Assembly (NCBI RefSeq): GCF_002087335.1
Contig: NZ_MWVJ01000001.1
Span: 1-64,000 of the forward strand
DNA length: 64,000 nucleotides
DNA from: Pseudophaeobacter leonis
GTDB taxonomy: Bacteria; Pseudomonadota; Alphaproteobacteria; Rhodobacterales; Rhodobacteraceae
Reading direction: 5' to 3'
The notes beneath the pieces were generated by a model. It worked only from the letters and a program-made list of their open reading frames with translations, searched no databases and was not told the DNA's origin. The translations under genes were made by a program, and so were the position numbers. This document shows, piece by piece, positions 1 to 7,994 of the stretch. How positions within the stretch are numbered: position 1 is the first letter of the stretch; the number at the start of each line of letters is the position of its first letter.

Positions 1-143
1 CTCTGATGCAGGGGCGGGTGGTTTTGCTGGTGGATGATGTGATGACCTCTGGTGCGACCCTGACCGCCTGCGCTGATGCCTGCCGCGCGGCAGGGGGTGC
101 GGATGGACGGATCGCGGTTCTGGCGCGGGGCACACGGGCGTGA
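1..143 (+). CDS. ComF family phosphoribosyltransferase-like protein, C-terminal part (start lies outside the window)
   Basis: The reading frame is open from the first bases and ends at a TGA at 141-143. It encodes the last 46 residues of a type I phosphoribosyltransferase fold, including the PRPP-binding loop LLVDDVMTSGATL (roughly residues 8-20 of the visible part), where two Asp residues and the T-S-G-A-T loop bind ribose-phosphate. A ComF/GntX protein, often linked to DNA uptake, is the usual carrier of this motif at the very C-terminus. grxC follows 83 bp downstream on the same strand, a common order in Rhodobacterales. Other phosphoribosyltransferases cannot be excluded from this fragment alone. 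Confidence 0.8.
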   Translation, partial: LMQGRVVLLVDDVMTSGATLTACADACRAAGGADGRIAVLARGTRA

Positions 144-226
144 GCATGTGGGGCCGCCTCTGGCAATGATTGCAATGCCGCCCCATATGTCGCAGAACCA
201 ACCCATACAGACACATGGAGACCAGT

Positions 227-484
227 ATGAAAACGGTCGAACTCTATACATCGCCGCTCTGCGGTTTTTGCCACGCTGCCAAACGCCTGCTGACCCAAAA
301 AGGCGTGGAGTTTTCAGAGGTCAACGTGCTGGCCAACCCCGGCCGCAAGAAGGAAATGATCCAGCGCGCCAATGGGGGCTATACTGTGCCGCAGATTTTT
401 ATCGGCGAGACTCATGTCGGCGGCTGTGACGAGCTGTATGCTCTGGAACAGGCCGGGAAGCTGGACGCATTGCTCGCGGCCTGA
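227..484 (+). CDS. grxC: Glutaredoxin 3
   Basis: This 85-residue dithiol glutaredoxin would reduce protein disulfides or mixed glutathione disulfides in the cytoplasm using glutathione. The redox motif C12-G-F-C15 lies in the N-terminal thioredoxin fold. The cis-proline element TVP and the GG-C-DELYAL helix that bind glutathione are also visible. The middle residues of the active site are GF rather than the classical PY, a variant common in alphaproteobacterial GrxC. The start at 227 is chosen because a GGAG sits at 217-220. An upstream in-frame ATG at 170 would add 19 unrelated residues. Length is normal for the family. It lies between comF and a nitrilase-family gene. Confidence 0.93.
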   Translation: MKTVELYTSPLCGFCHAAKRLLTQKGVEFSEVNVLANPGRKKEMIQRANGGYTVPQIFIGETHVGGCDELYALEQAGKLDALLAA

Positions 485-558
485 AACTGGGGGGCCTGAA
501 ATCAGGGGCCAGAAACTGCGGCGCTTGAGAGAGCCTTGCATAGCAAAAGGAAAATCTG

Positions 559-1389
559 ATGCGCGCCGCTCTGTTGCAGATCACCTCAAGCGATTGCCCA
601 AGCGACAATCTGGAGCTGCTGCAGCGCCTGATCCCTGAGGCAGTTGCCAATGGTGCGGGCTTTGTGCTGACACCGGAGGTGACAAACTGTGTCTCGCTGA
701 GCCGGGCGCATCAGCAAGAGGTCTTGTGGCACGAGGCGGAGGATCCCAATCTGGCAGCCCTGTGTCAGACGGCTGTGCAGCTGGGGATCTGGCTGTCGAT
801 CGGCTCTTTTGGCGTCAAGACCGATGATCCCGATGGCCGGTTTGCCAATCGGCAGTTCCTGATATCGCCGCAGGGCGATGTCAAAGCGCGCTATGACAAG
901 ATCCACATGTTTGTTGTGGAGGTGACGCCGGAAGAGACCTTTCGCGAATCCGATGGCTACCGGCCCGGAGACCGGGCTGTTGTTGCCAAAACGCCCTTTG
1001 CCACCCTGGGGCTGACCATCTGTTATGATCTGAGGTTTCCGCATCTGCACCGTGCTCTGGCCAGGGCCGGGGCGGAAATCCTGATCGCACCTGCGGCTTT
1101 TTCACCGGTGACGGGTGCGGCACATTGGCATGCCTTGTTGCAGGCGCGCGCCATTGAAACCGGCTGTTATGTGCTGGCTGCAGCGCAGACGGGGACGCAT
1201 AAAACAAGCCGTGGCGCGCAACGTAAAACCTATGGTCACACGCTGGTGGTTGCCCCCTGGGGAGAGATTTTGGCGGATGCCGGCACGGCGCCGGGCATTA
1301 CTTACGTTGATTTTGACATGGAAAAAGTGGCAGAAGCACGCAGGCGCGTTCCTGCCCTGAGCCATGATCGAAAGTTTGACGGACCCTGA
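559..1389 (+). CDS. Carbon-nitrogen hydrolase (nitrilase superfamily, Nit2/omega-amidase-like)
   Basis: This 276-residue cytoplasmic hydrolase of the nitrilase superfamily shows the full catalytic triad: Glu40 in LTPEVTN, Lys114 in RYDKIHMF and Cys155 in LTICYDLRFP. Length and motif spacing match the branch that contains Nit1/Nit2-type omega-amidases and deaminated-glutathione amidases. The exact substrate cannot be read from sequence. Nearness to grxC fits a glutathione-repair role, but that is inference. An AAGG lies at 547-550, about 8 bp before the ATG. Its TGA (1387-1389) overlaps the ATG of the MarR gene by one base, so the two are probably translationally coupled. Confidence 0.88.
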   Translation: MRAALLQITSSDCPSDNLELLQRLIPEAVANGAGFVLTPEVTNCVSLSRAHQQEVLWHEAEDPNLAALCQTAVQLGIWLSIGSFGVKTDDPDGRFANRQFLISPQGDVKARYDKIHMFVVEVTPEETFRESDGYRPGDRAVVAKTPFATLGLTICYDLRFPHLHRALARAGAEILIAPAAFSPVTGAAHWHALLQARAIETGCYVLAAAQTGTHKTSRGAQRKTYGHTLVVAPWGEILADAGTAPGITYVDFDMEKVAEARRRVPALSHDRKFDGP

Positions 1390-1829
1390 TGGAAGAATCC
1401 CATTCTTTGGCGGTATCGCTGTTCAGCGAGATCCTTATGGCGGATCAGCTGGCACGGGCGCGTCTGGGCAAGGCCTTGCCCAAGGGGATGGAGCTGTCGC
1501 ATTTTTCGGTGCTCAATCACCTGACCCGCACCGGGGTTGAACGCTCTCCGGCGCAATTGGCCAAGGCGTTTCATGTGACGCGTGGGGCGATGACCAATAC
1601 CTTGAGCAAGCTCGAAGTGGCGGGATATGTGCATATTCGACCCGACTGGGATGACGCGCGCCGCAAGATGGGGGCGATCAGCCCGGCAGGACGTAAGGCC
1701 CGCGACGCTGCGCTGGCCAGCCTTGTCCCGCTGATCTCAGAGGTGGTGAGCGACCTTGGCGGCGACCGGGTGCGCGCGACGTTGCCCATCCTGCGCGAGC
1801 TGCGGGTCAAGCTGGAAACCACCGCCTGA
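1389..1829 (+). CDS. MarR family transcriptional regulator
   Basis: This 146-residue protein has the winged helix-turn-helix layout of MarR regulators. An N-terminal dimerisation helix is followed by a helix-turn-helix around residues 55-85 (PAQLAKAFHVTRGAMTNTLSKLE), a wing with the family's D-x-R element (PDWDDARRKMGAISPAGR), and a C-terminal helix. It starts on the last base of the upstream nitrilase-family stop codon, so it may sense a substrate or stress related to that enzyme. Target and ligand are unknown. A hairpin with T-tracts follows 43 bp downstream. Confidence 0.86.
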   Translation: MEESHSLAVSLFSEILMADQLARARLGKALPKGMELSHFSVLNHLTRTGVERSPAQLAKAFHVTRGAMTNTLSKLEVAGYVHIRPDWDDARRKMGAISPAGRKARDAALASLVPLISEVVSDLGGDRVRATLPILRELRVKLETTA

Positions 1830-1871
1830 ACAGGGCTCGCTGGTTTTTTGGCCAGTAAAAGCGACAAATCA

Positions 1872-1901
1872 AAAAAGGGCACCATCGCTGGCACCCTTTT
1901 T
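1872..1901 (+). terminator. Rho-independent terminator after the MarR gene
   Basis: AAAAAGGG (1872-1879) pairs with CCCTTTTT (1894-1901). An inner CCA/TGG pairing follows after a two-base internal loop, with a TCGC apex. The A-tract and T-tract on opposite sides make it usable in both directions, although the only adjacent transcript arriving is from the left. Confidence 0.75.
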
Positions 1902-2234
1902 CTTTTCCCTCTTATCCCTCAGTAAACGCAACAAATAGTGGTGCCGAAAAAACAACAGCCGGCAAGGGATGGTAGGGGGAATTTGACCTTTGGCATTCTT
2001 GCCAGGTGTGAGTGGTGGTTCTGGTAGTCTTTTGGCCAGTATTTTGGCGAGTGGTTCGGCCAGTGTTTGGAGCAATGACCGGATCTGAAAAACTATTTTC
2101 TATCCTCAACATATCAAGACAGACCATCAGACCCAAGGCCGCAAAAGAATGGCTTCCTACTCAAAAGGATAGGAATGTACTGTGGCCTGGGCGACTGGAC
2201 GTCTAGAAGTTTGGGCCTCAAGGCAAGCGCAGGG
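1902..2234. other. Intergenic region between the MarR gene and ubiG; no gene recognised
   Basis: No credible coding frame is seen. The stretch is less GC-rich than its neighbours. It carries three imperfect 12-bp tandem units (2030-2065) and one further separated copy of the first unit just upstream of it (1846-1857). The two flanking genes converge here, so neither promoter is expected inside it. Confidence 0.6.
2030..2065. repeat. Three 12-bp imperfect tandem repeats
   Basis: The units are TTTTGGCCAGTA (2030-2041), TTTTGGCGAGTG (2042-2053) and GTTCGGCCAGTG (2054-2065), followed by a partial TTTGG. An exact copy of the first unit occurs at 1846-1857, straight after the MarR stop codon. Confidence 0.7.
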
Positions 2235-2981
2235 TTACGCCGGCTTTGTGCTCGCGGTGACATAGTTGACCGACAGATCCCGGTCCGAGATAGACCAGTT
2301 CCAGCTCAGGGGATTAAACACAAATCCCTTGCGGTCCACCGGCGTCAGCCCGGCTTTCTGCAGCAGCTCAAACAGCTCATCCGGCGTGATGAATTTGTGC
2401 CATTCATGGGTGCCACGCGGCAGACAGCGCATCACCACCTGGCGCCAAAGATCGCCATGGCATAGCTTTTGGGATTGCGGTTGATGGTCGAGCAGATTTC
2501 CAGCCCGCCAGGTTTCAGCAGCTGCCGGGTGGCGGTGAGATAGCTGAGGGGATCCGCCACATGTTCGACCACTTCCATATTGAGCACCACGTCGAACTGC
2601 TCGCCCGCTGCGGCCATGTCCTCGGCGGTGGTGTGGCGATAATCAATCGTCAAACCGGTCTGCTCTGCATGCAGCCGCGCCACGGGCAGGTTGCCCGCCG
2701 CGGCATCGGCCCCGATCACTGTCGCGCCCAGCCGGGACATGGGCTCACACAAAAGCCCGCCGCCGCAACCCATATCCAGCAGTCGCAGGCCTTTGAAGGG
2801 CTCGGGCTGGGTCAGGTCGCGGTCAAACTCAGCCGCAATCTGGCTGGTGATATAGTCCAGGCGGCAGGGATTCAGCATGTGCAGAGGCTTGAACTTACCG
2901 TTTGGGATCCCACCACTCGGCTGCCATAGCTTCGAATTTTGCGATTTCAGCCGGATCGACTGTGGATTGAGGCGCTTGCAT
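2235..2981 (-). CDS. ubiG: Ubiquinone biosynthesis O-methyltransferase, two frameshifts
   Basis: UbiG carries out both SAM-dependent O-methylations in ubiquinone synthesis. The class I methyltransferase motifs are present: motif [16 protein letters not shown], an acidic motif II, and the C-terminal segment with [15 protein letters not shown]. The frame is broken twice. After the N-terminal W-W-D-P, an extra A (about 2909-2911) shifts into a stop. After AMAIFGA (about 2434-2438), one base is missing. Correcting both gives about 248 residues, the normal length, and a good Shine-Dalgarno GGAGACAGGA before the ATG at 2981. The two errors cancel and codon bias is kept throughout, so the gene is probably intact in the organism. 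It is divergent from the iminopeptidase gene with 50 bp between starts. Confidence 0.88.
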
Positions 2982-3031
2982 TCCTGTCTCCGTATGTTCT
3001 TTTGTACTCAATGGTTTCATCTAGGTCAGTA

Positions 3032-4012
3032 ATGGACAAATTCTCGGATCAAAAGCGCGCAGTGCACTATCTTTATCCCCCGCTTGATACTTTTGATCAA
3101 CGGATGCTCGAAGTGGGGCAAGGCCACAAAGTATATGTTGAGCAATCGGGAAACCCGCGCGGCATCCCGGTGGTGGTCTGTCATGGCGGCCCTGGCGGCG
3201 GCAGCAGCCCGGCGATGCGGCGGTATTTTGACCCCAAAATCTATCGGGTGATTCTGTTTTACCAGCGTGGCTGTGGCCGCTCGCAGCCGCATGCCTCCTG
3301 CAAGGACAACACCACCTGGCATCTGATTGCCGATATGGAAGAGATCCGCAGGCAGCTGGAGATCGACCGCTGGCTGGTTTTTGGTGGCAGCTGGGGGGCG
3401 ACGCTGGCGTTGATCTACGCCCAGACCCATCCCGAGCGGGTTATGCAGCTCATATTACGCGGCGTTTTTCTGATGACCCAGGCCGAGCTGGACTGGTTTT
3501 ACGGCGGCGGCGCCGGGCGGTTCTGGCCAGAGCCCTGGGCAAGATTTGTCGCACCGATTCCCGATGCTGAGCGCGGCGATATCATCGCGGCCTACAACAA
3601 ACGTCTGTTTTCAGGCGATCCCGGGGAAGAGATCCGCCTGGGTCGCAGCTGGTCTGCCTGGGAGAATGCACTGGCCTCGATCCATTCCAATGGCCCCTCG
3701 GTCGAAAGCCCCGGAGACTATGCCCGTGCCTTTGCCCGGCGGGAGAATCACTATTTCATCAACCGTGGATTTCTGGATTTTGATGGGCAGATCCTGGCTA
3801 ATATGGGCCGTATCTCACATATCCCCGGCACCATCGTGCAGGGTCGCTATGATATGATTTGCCCGCCGGTCTCGGCCTGGAAGCTCAGCGAGCTGTGGCC
3901 AAATGCGGAATTGATCATGGTGCGCAATGCAGGGCATGCTCTGTCAGAGCCGGGAATCAGCGCAGAGCTGGTGCTGGCCATGGACCGCATTGCCGAGGAA
4001 CTGCTGCCTTGA
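3032..4012 (+). CDS. pip: Proline iminopeptidase
   Basis: This 326-residue alpha/beta-hydrolase of peptidase family S33 releases N-terminal proline from peptides. Visible elements are the oxyanion loop HGGPGGG (51-57), the nucleophile Ser120 in GGSWG, Asp274 in GRYDM and His302 in NAGHA, with the cap domain between. The family's DQRGCG segment reads YQRGCGRS here, with Tyr78 where Asp is nearly invariant. A single G-to-T change would explain this, so it may be another base error. The start at 3032 matches the family N-terminus (MDKF...YPPLDTFDQ). The frame extends 31 codons further upstream into ubiG. The stop overlaps the TTG start of the next gene. Confidence 0.9.
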   Translation: MDKFSDQKRAVHYLYPPLDTFDQRMLEVGQGHKVYVEQSGNPRGIPVVVCHGGPGGGSSPAMRRYFDPKIYRVILFYQRGCGRSQPHASCKDNTTWHLIADMEEIRRQLEIDRWLVFGGSWGATLALIYAQTHPERVMQLILRGVFLMTQAELDWFYGGGAGRFWPEPWARFVAPIPDAERGDIIAAYNKRLFSGDPGEEIRLGRSWSAWENALASIHSNGPSVESPGDYARAFARRENHYFINRGFLDFDGQILANMGRISHIPGTIVQGRYDMICPPVSAWKLSELWPNAELIMVRNAGHALSEPGISAELVLAMDRIAEELLP

Positions 4013-4854
4013 CCCGTATCGACCGTCGCGCCCTGTTTACCTCTGGTGCCGCTGCTGCCCTGCTGGCGGCGACTGGCACGTCTCTGGCCGCCTCGCCGCG
4101 GGCTGGCGGGGTTCTGCGTCTGGCCTTGCCGCGTGAAAGTGGCCTGTTGGATCAGGTGGCGCGCGGCGCCATGTTGGACTGTCTGACCGAGATCGCGCCG
4201 GATGGCTTGCTGCGCGCAGAGCTGGCGACGGCCTGGCACAGCCCGGGCAATGCCCGGACCTGGCTCTTTGATCTGCGCCGCGATGTGCTGTTTCACGATG
4301 GCAGTCCCTTGCTGGCGACAGATGTGGTTGCCGCGCTGGCAGATCTGGAGATTCCGGGTGTTGGCTCTGTTGCGGTTACAGCCCTTGCGCCGCATCAGGT
4401 GGCGGTTCACCTGACGCAGCCCAATCCGCATTTGCCGTATCGTTTGGCCGGGTCTGATTATGTCATCGCGTCACAGGGACAGGGGGATCTGCCGCTGGCG
4501 CAGCTGGTGGGAACAGGCTGTTATAAGCTCGAGCGCGCCCAGGAGGGGCGGCACTTTCGTGCCACCAGGGTCTCTGGTCACTATAAAGAGGGGCAGGCAG
4601 GCTGGGTCGACAGCCTTGAGGTTATTGTCATTCCCGATGCCGCTGTCCGTGCCGAGGCCCTGCGCGATGGCTTTGTGGATGTCGCAGCCCTGCCGCAACC
4701 AAAAGAGCTGCTGAAACGCGGCGGATTTCTCTATCACCCATCTGCCGAGGATATGGCGCTGGCCTTTCGCGCCGATGTTGGCATGCCCCGGATCGTCAGC
4801 CAGCAGTCGGCGCTGGATGATGGCCGGATTGCCGAACGCTGGTGGCGCCTCTGA
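4009..4854 (+). CDS. Short Tat-exported solute-binding protein of the SBP_bac_5 type
   Basis: The 281-residue frame begins with TTG at 4009, overlapping the iminopeptidase TGA. A twin-arginine signal (DRRALFTSGAAAALLAA) is followed by a mature protein resembling the N-terminal part of peptide/nickel ABC-transporter binding proteins: GGVLRLALP, then LLRAELATAW and WLFDLRRDVLFHDGSPL. Full family members are about 500 residues, so this one lacks the C-terminal lobe. No permease or ATPase gene is nearby. Translational coupling to a peptidase suggests a link to peptides. It could be a reduced but functional binding protein or a decayed remnant. The open frame and normal codon use favour a real protein. 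Confidence 0.72.
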   Translation: MTRIDRRALFTSGAAAALLAATGTSLAASPRAGGVLRLALPRESGLLDQVARGAMLDCLTEIAPDGLLRAELATAWHSPGNARTWLFDLRRDVLFHDGSPLLATDVVAALADLEIPGVGSVAVTALAPHQVAVHLTQPNPHLPYRLAGSDYVIASQGQGDLPLAQLVGTGCYKLERAQEGRHFRATRVSGHYKEGQAGWVDSLEVIVIPDAAVRAEALRDGFVDVAALPQPKELLKRGGFLYHPSAEDMALAFRADVGMPRIVSQQSALDDGRIAERWWRL

Positions 4855-4970
4855 CAGCGGTCATTTCGGGCGCTGTCTCCAGACCTCTGTGAGAGAGGAA
4901 GTGTGGCTTTGGCCGTTGCGGGTTGAGCGTTCGCAACACAAGGCTTGCAGATTCGCAATCAGGGGCGTAT

Positions 4971-5024
4971 ATGGCTGATCAACAGCGGCGTGTTGAGCTC
5001 TGGTTCAAGACACCACCGGATTAG
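4971..5024 (+). CDS. Possible leader peptide of the rimP operon (17 residues)
   Basis: An AGGGG at 4961-4965 precedes an ATG at 4971. The frame encodes [17 protein letters not shown] and stops with TAG at 5022-5024, three bases before an intrinsic terminator stem. The Thr-Pro-Pro-Asp end contains PPD, a known strong ribosome-pausing triplet that needs EF-P. A ribosome held there would cover the left arm of the stem. Against this reading, TTGCAG (4945-4950), 17 bp and TATATG (4968-4973) form a plausible sigma-70 promoter. If that is the main promoter, the ATG would not be transcribed. No homologue is recognised. Confidence 0.35.
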   Translation: MADQQRRVELWFKTPPD

Positions 5025-5027
5025 TTC

Positions 5028-5051
5028 AACGGGCCGCGCGCCCGTTTTTTT
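5028..5051 (+). terminator. Intrinsic terminator / candidate attenuator in the rimP leader
   Basis: AACGGGC (5028-5034) pairs with GCCCGTT (5040-5046) around a five-base loop and runs into seven T residues (5045-5051). It lies 67 bp before the rimP ATG and 173 bp after the preceding gene, so it may either end that gene's transcript or attenuate the rimP-nusA-infB operon. GTTGA at 4992-4996 could pair with TCAAC at 5026-5030, which would compete with the left arm. Confidence 0.7.
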
Positions 5052-5118
5052 GTGCCCTTACCAGGCACCGTATCCAACGCCCAACCCGATTGTGGCCAAC
5101 CCGATTGTGGGAAGCTTA

Positions 5119-5709
5119 ATGACCAACGACCTGATTGCCAAAGCCGCGATAGACCGCCGCCTGGCCGAGATTCTGATCCCCGTGATCGAGGACCTTGGTT
5201 ATGAGCTGGTGCGCATTCGTCTGATGTCCGGCAAAACCACCACGCTGCAGATCATGGCTGACAAGCCAGATGGCGGTATCGAAGTGGATGATTGCGCTGT
5301 CATCTCCAGTGCGGTGAGCGCCACGCTGGATGTTGAGGGTCCGATCCTCGATACCTACACGCTGGAGGTCTCCAGCCCTGGTATCGACCGGCCCCTGACC
5401 CGGCTGAAGGACTTTGACATGTTCGAGGGCTACGAGGCCAAGCTGGAAACAGATGAGTTGGTTGGTGGACGTCGCCGCTTTAAGGGCGAGCTGGCCGGCA
5501 CCGAAGAAGACGAGGTTCTGATCAATATCGAAGATCAGGGCCAAACCGTTACCATTGGTCTGAAATTTGACTGGCTCTCTGATGCCAAGCTGATTTTGAC
5601 CGATGATCTGATCACGGAAATGCTGCGCCAGCGTAAAGCTGCAGGCACCTTGAACGAAGACGCATTCGACGAGATCGAGGCCGAAGGGCCCGAAGGGGAG
5701 AACAAGTAA
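5119..5709 (+). CDS. rimP: Ribosome maturation factor RimP
   Basis: RimP (196 residues) assists maturation of the 30S subunit in the cytoplasm. The N-terminal domain shows the conserved [16 protein letters not shown] and [12 protein letters not shown]...[12 protein letters not shown], and the segment [14 protein letters not shown] near residues 80-93 is the family hallmark. The C-terminal Sm-like domain follows ([15 protein letters not shown]). It is the first gene of the rimP-nusA-ylxR-infB operon. The start at 5119 is the first ATG that gives the family N-terminus. Its TAA overlaps the nusA ATG by one base. Upstream lies an attenuator-like terminator. Confidence 0.95.
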   Translation: MTNDLIAKAAIDRRLAEILIPVIEDLGYELVRIRLMSGKTTTLQIMADKPDGGIEVDDCAVISSAVSATLDVEGPILDTYTLEVSSPGIDRPLTRLKDFDMFEGYEAKLETDELVGGRRRFKGELAGTEEDEVLINIEDQGQTVTIGLKFDWLSDAKLILTDDLITEMLRQRKAAGTLNEDAFDEIEAEGPEGENK

Positions 5710-7334
5710 TGGCTATCACCTCTGCAAACCAGCTAGAGCTGTTGCAAACTGCCGAAGCAGTGGCGCGCGAAAAGATGATCGACCCCGGTTTGGTTGTTGA
5801 CGCGATGGAAGAAAGCCTCGCGCGGGCGGCCAAGAGCCGTTACGGCAGCGAGATGGACATCCGCGTGTCGATTGACCGCAAGACCGGCAAGGCGACCTTT
5901 ACCCGTGTGCGCTCGGTTGTTGAGGATGACGCGCTGGAAAACTACCAGTCGGAATTCACCGTTGAGCAGGCCACACCGTATATGGCCGACCCCAAAGTGG
6001 GCGATACCTACGTTGAAGAAGTGCCTCCGGTTGAAATGGGCCGTATCGCGGCGCAGTCTGCCAAGCAGGTGATTTTGCAGCGGGTGCGTGAAGCTGAGCG
6101 TGATCGTCAGTACGAAGAGTTCAAAGACCGCGCCGGCACCATCATCAATGGCTTGGTCAAGCGCGAAGAATTCGGCAATGTTATTGTTGATGTGGGCGCC
6201 GGCGAAGGCATTCTGCGCCGCAACGAGAAGATCGGCCGCGAGAGCTATCGCCCTAATGATCGCATTCGTTGCTACATCAAGGACGTGCGTCGCGAACCCC
6301 GTGGGCCGCAGATCTTTTTGTCGCGGACCGCGCCCGAGTTCATGTCAGAGCTGTTCAAAATGGAAGTGCCCGAAATCTATGACGGCATCATCCAGATCAA
6401 AGCTGTGGCCCGTGACCCCGGCTCACGTGCCAAGATCGCCGTGATCTCTAACGATGGCTCGATCGATCCGGTTGGCGCCTGTGTGGGTATGCGCGGCAGC
6501 CGAGTGCAGGCCGTGGTCAACGAGTTGCAGGGTGAAAAGATCGACATCATCCCCTGGAACGATGATCAGCCAACCTTCCTGGTGAACGCTCTGCAGCCTG
6601 CCGAGGTCTCCAAGGTTGTTCTGGACGAAGAAGCCGGCAAAATCGAAGTCGTGGTGCCCGAAGAGCAGCTGAGCCTGGCGATTGGTCGCCGGGGTCAGAA
6701 CGTGCGTCTGGCCTCGCAGCTGACCGGTCTCGACATCGATATCATGACCGAAGAAGAAGAATCGTCGCGTCGCCAGAAGGAATTCGAAGCCCGCACCGGC
6801 CTCTTTATGGAAACTCTGGATCTGGACGAATTCTTCGCGCAGCTGCTGGTTTCCGAGGGCTTTACCAGCCTCGAAGAAGTCGCCTATGTTGAACTGGACG
6901 AGCTTTTGGTCATCGACGGTGTTGATGACAGCACGGCTGCCGAGTTGCAGGCCCGTGCCCGTGATCACCTGGAAGCCAAGGCAAAAGCCGCAATTGATGC
7001 CGCCCGTGCGCTGGGCGCCGAGGACAGCCTGATCCAGTTTGAAGGTCTGACCCCGGTGATGATCGAGGCTCTGGCCAAAGACGACATCAAGACGCTGGAA
7101 GATTTTGCAACCTGCGCTGACTGGGAGCTGGCCGGTGGCTGGACCAACAACAATGGTGAGCGCATCAAGGATGACGGTATTCTTGAGCCCTTTGGTATGA
7201 CCCTTGAAGAGGCGCAGACCATGGTTATGACCGCACGGGTCATGCTGGGCTGGGTTGATCCGGATGACCTGCTGGGTGACCAGGGTGAAGCAGACGATCT
7301 CGCCGAGGATGGCGACGAGGAAACCGGAGCGTAA
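5709..7334 (+). CDS. nusA: Transcription termination/antitermination factor NusA
   Basis: NusA (541 residues) binds RNA polymerase and nascent RNA and controls pausing, termination and antitermination. The N-terminal RNAP-binding domain (about 1-125) is followed by the S1 domain (about 130-200, with GLVKREEFGNVIVDVG), two KH domains (about 205-345, with DPVGACVGMRGSRVQAV and LAIGRRGQNVRLA), and C-terminal helix-hairpin-helix acidic repeats (about 360-520). An Asp/Glu-rich tail ends the protein. It overlaps rimP by one base and is followed 31 bp later by a YlxR-type gene. The layout is the standard alphaproteobacterial one. Confidence 0.97.
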   Translation: MAITSANQLELLQTAEAVAREKMIDPGLVVDAMEESLARAAKSRYGSEMDIRVSIDRKTGKATFTRVRSVVEDDALENYQSEFTVEQATPYMADPKVGDTYVEEVPPVEMGRIAAQSAKQVILQRVREAERDRQYEEFKDRAGTIINGLVKREEFGNVIVDVGAGEGILRRNEKIGRESYRPNDRIRCYIKDVRREPRGPQIFLSRTAPEFMSELFKMEVPEIYDGIIQIKAVARDPGSRAKIAVISNDGSIDPVGACVGMRGSRVQAVVNELQGEKIDIIPWNDDQPTFLVNALQPAEVSKVVLDEEAGKIEVVVPEEQLSLAIGRRGQNVRLASQLTGLDIDIMTEEEESSRRQKEFEARTGLFMETLDLDEFFAQLLVSEGFTSLEEVAYVELDELLVIDGVDDSTAAELQARARDHLEAKAKAAIDAARALGAEDSLIQFEGLTPVMIEALAKDDIKTLEDFATCADWELAGGWTNNNGERIKDDGILEPFGMTLEEAQTMVMTARVMLGWVDPDDLLGDQGEADDLAEDGDEETGA

Positions 7335-7365
7335 GCTCCGGGTTTCCGAAGAGGAGAAGAACAGC

Positions 7366-7986
7366 ATGGGTCGCGCAGGCGCCAGCAAAATTCGAGAAGA
7401 TGGTCCGGAGCGCAAGTGCATCGCAACCGGCGAGAGTGAGCCCAAGCAGGGTTTGCTCCGGTTCGTGATGGGACCTGATTCTCAAGTGGTGCCCGATATC
7501 TTTGGCAAATTGCCGGGACGCGGGGTCTATGTGACGGCCAGCCGAGAGGCGCTGGATCTGGCGGTGAAGAAAAAACTCTTCTCGCGTGGTTTTAAAGCCC
7601 AGGTTTCGGTGCCCGAGGATCTGGCAAATGAGGTGGAGCGTCAGACGCTGCGCCGTCTTGTGGATCTGCTGAGCCTGGCACGAAAGTCAGGCGATGCGGT
7701 TGGTGGATATGAAAAAGTCAAGGATTGGCTAGGTAAAGAACATGCCTCGGTCCTGATTCAGGCAAGTGATGGATCAGGTCGCGGCAAATCGAAATTGAGT
7801 ACCCCGCATCGGGGAAATTTCATTGGGTGCCTCACAGCGGATGAGCTGGGGATGGCATTTGGGCGTCAAACTATGATACATGCGGCGCTCGCCTCTGGTG
7901 GACTCAGCAAACGTGTTGTAGACGAAGCGCAACGGTTGCAGGGTTTGCGCGAAATGGTGGGCGGCAGCGGCCGCACAGAAGGATAA
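7366..7986 (+). CDS. YlxR-like RNA-binding protein (DUF448 plus L7Ae-like domain)
   Basis: This 206-residue protein sits in the usual place between nusA and infB. The N-terminal YlxR domain (about 10-95) shows [20 protein letters not shown] and [15 protein letters not shown]. The second half resembles an L7Ae/L30e RNA-binding fold ([18 protein letters not shown], then [16 protein letters not shown]). The family is proposed to bind RNA or to affect RNase P, and its role here is unproven. The start at 7366 is preceded by GAGGAGAAG at 7351-7359. The frame continues 37 codons upstream inside nusA, which is not expected to be translated. Confidence 0.88.
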   Translation: MGRAGASKIREDGPERKCIATGESEPKQGLLRFVMGPDSQVVPDIFGKLPGRGVYVTASREALDLAVKKKLFSRGFKAQVSVPEDLANEVERQTLRRLVDLLSLARKSGDAVGGYEKVKDWLGKEHASVLIQASDGSGRGKSKLSTPHRGNFIGCLTADELGMAFGRQTMIHAALASGGLSKRVVDEAQRLQGLREMVGGSGRTEG

Positions 7987-7994
7987 AGAGCTTT

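Noticed and set aside
2012..2206. 64-codon plus-strand frame with repeated VFWPVFW-like peptide
   Set aside because: The peptide is a by-product of the 12-bp tandem repeat. There is no ribosome-binding site and no family resemblance.
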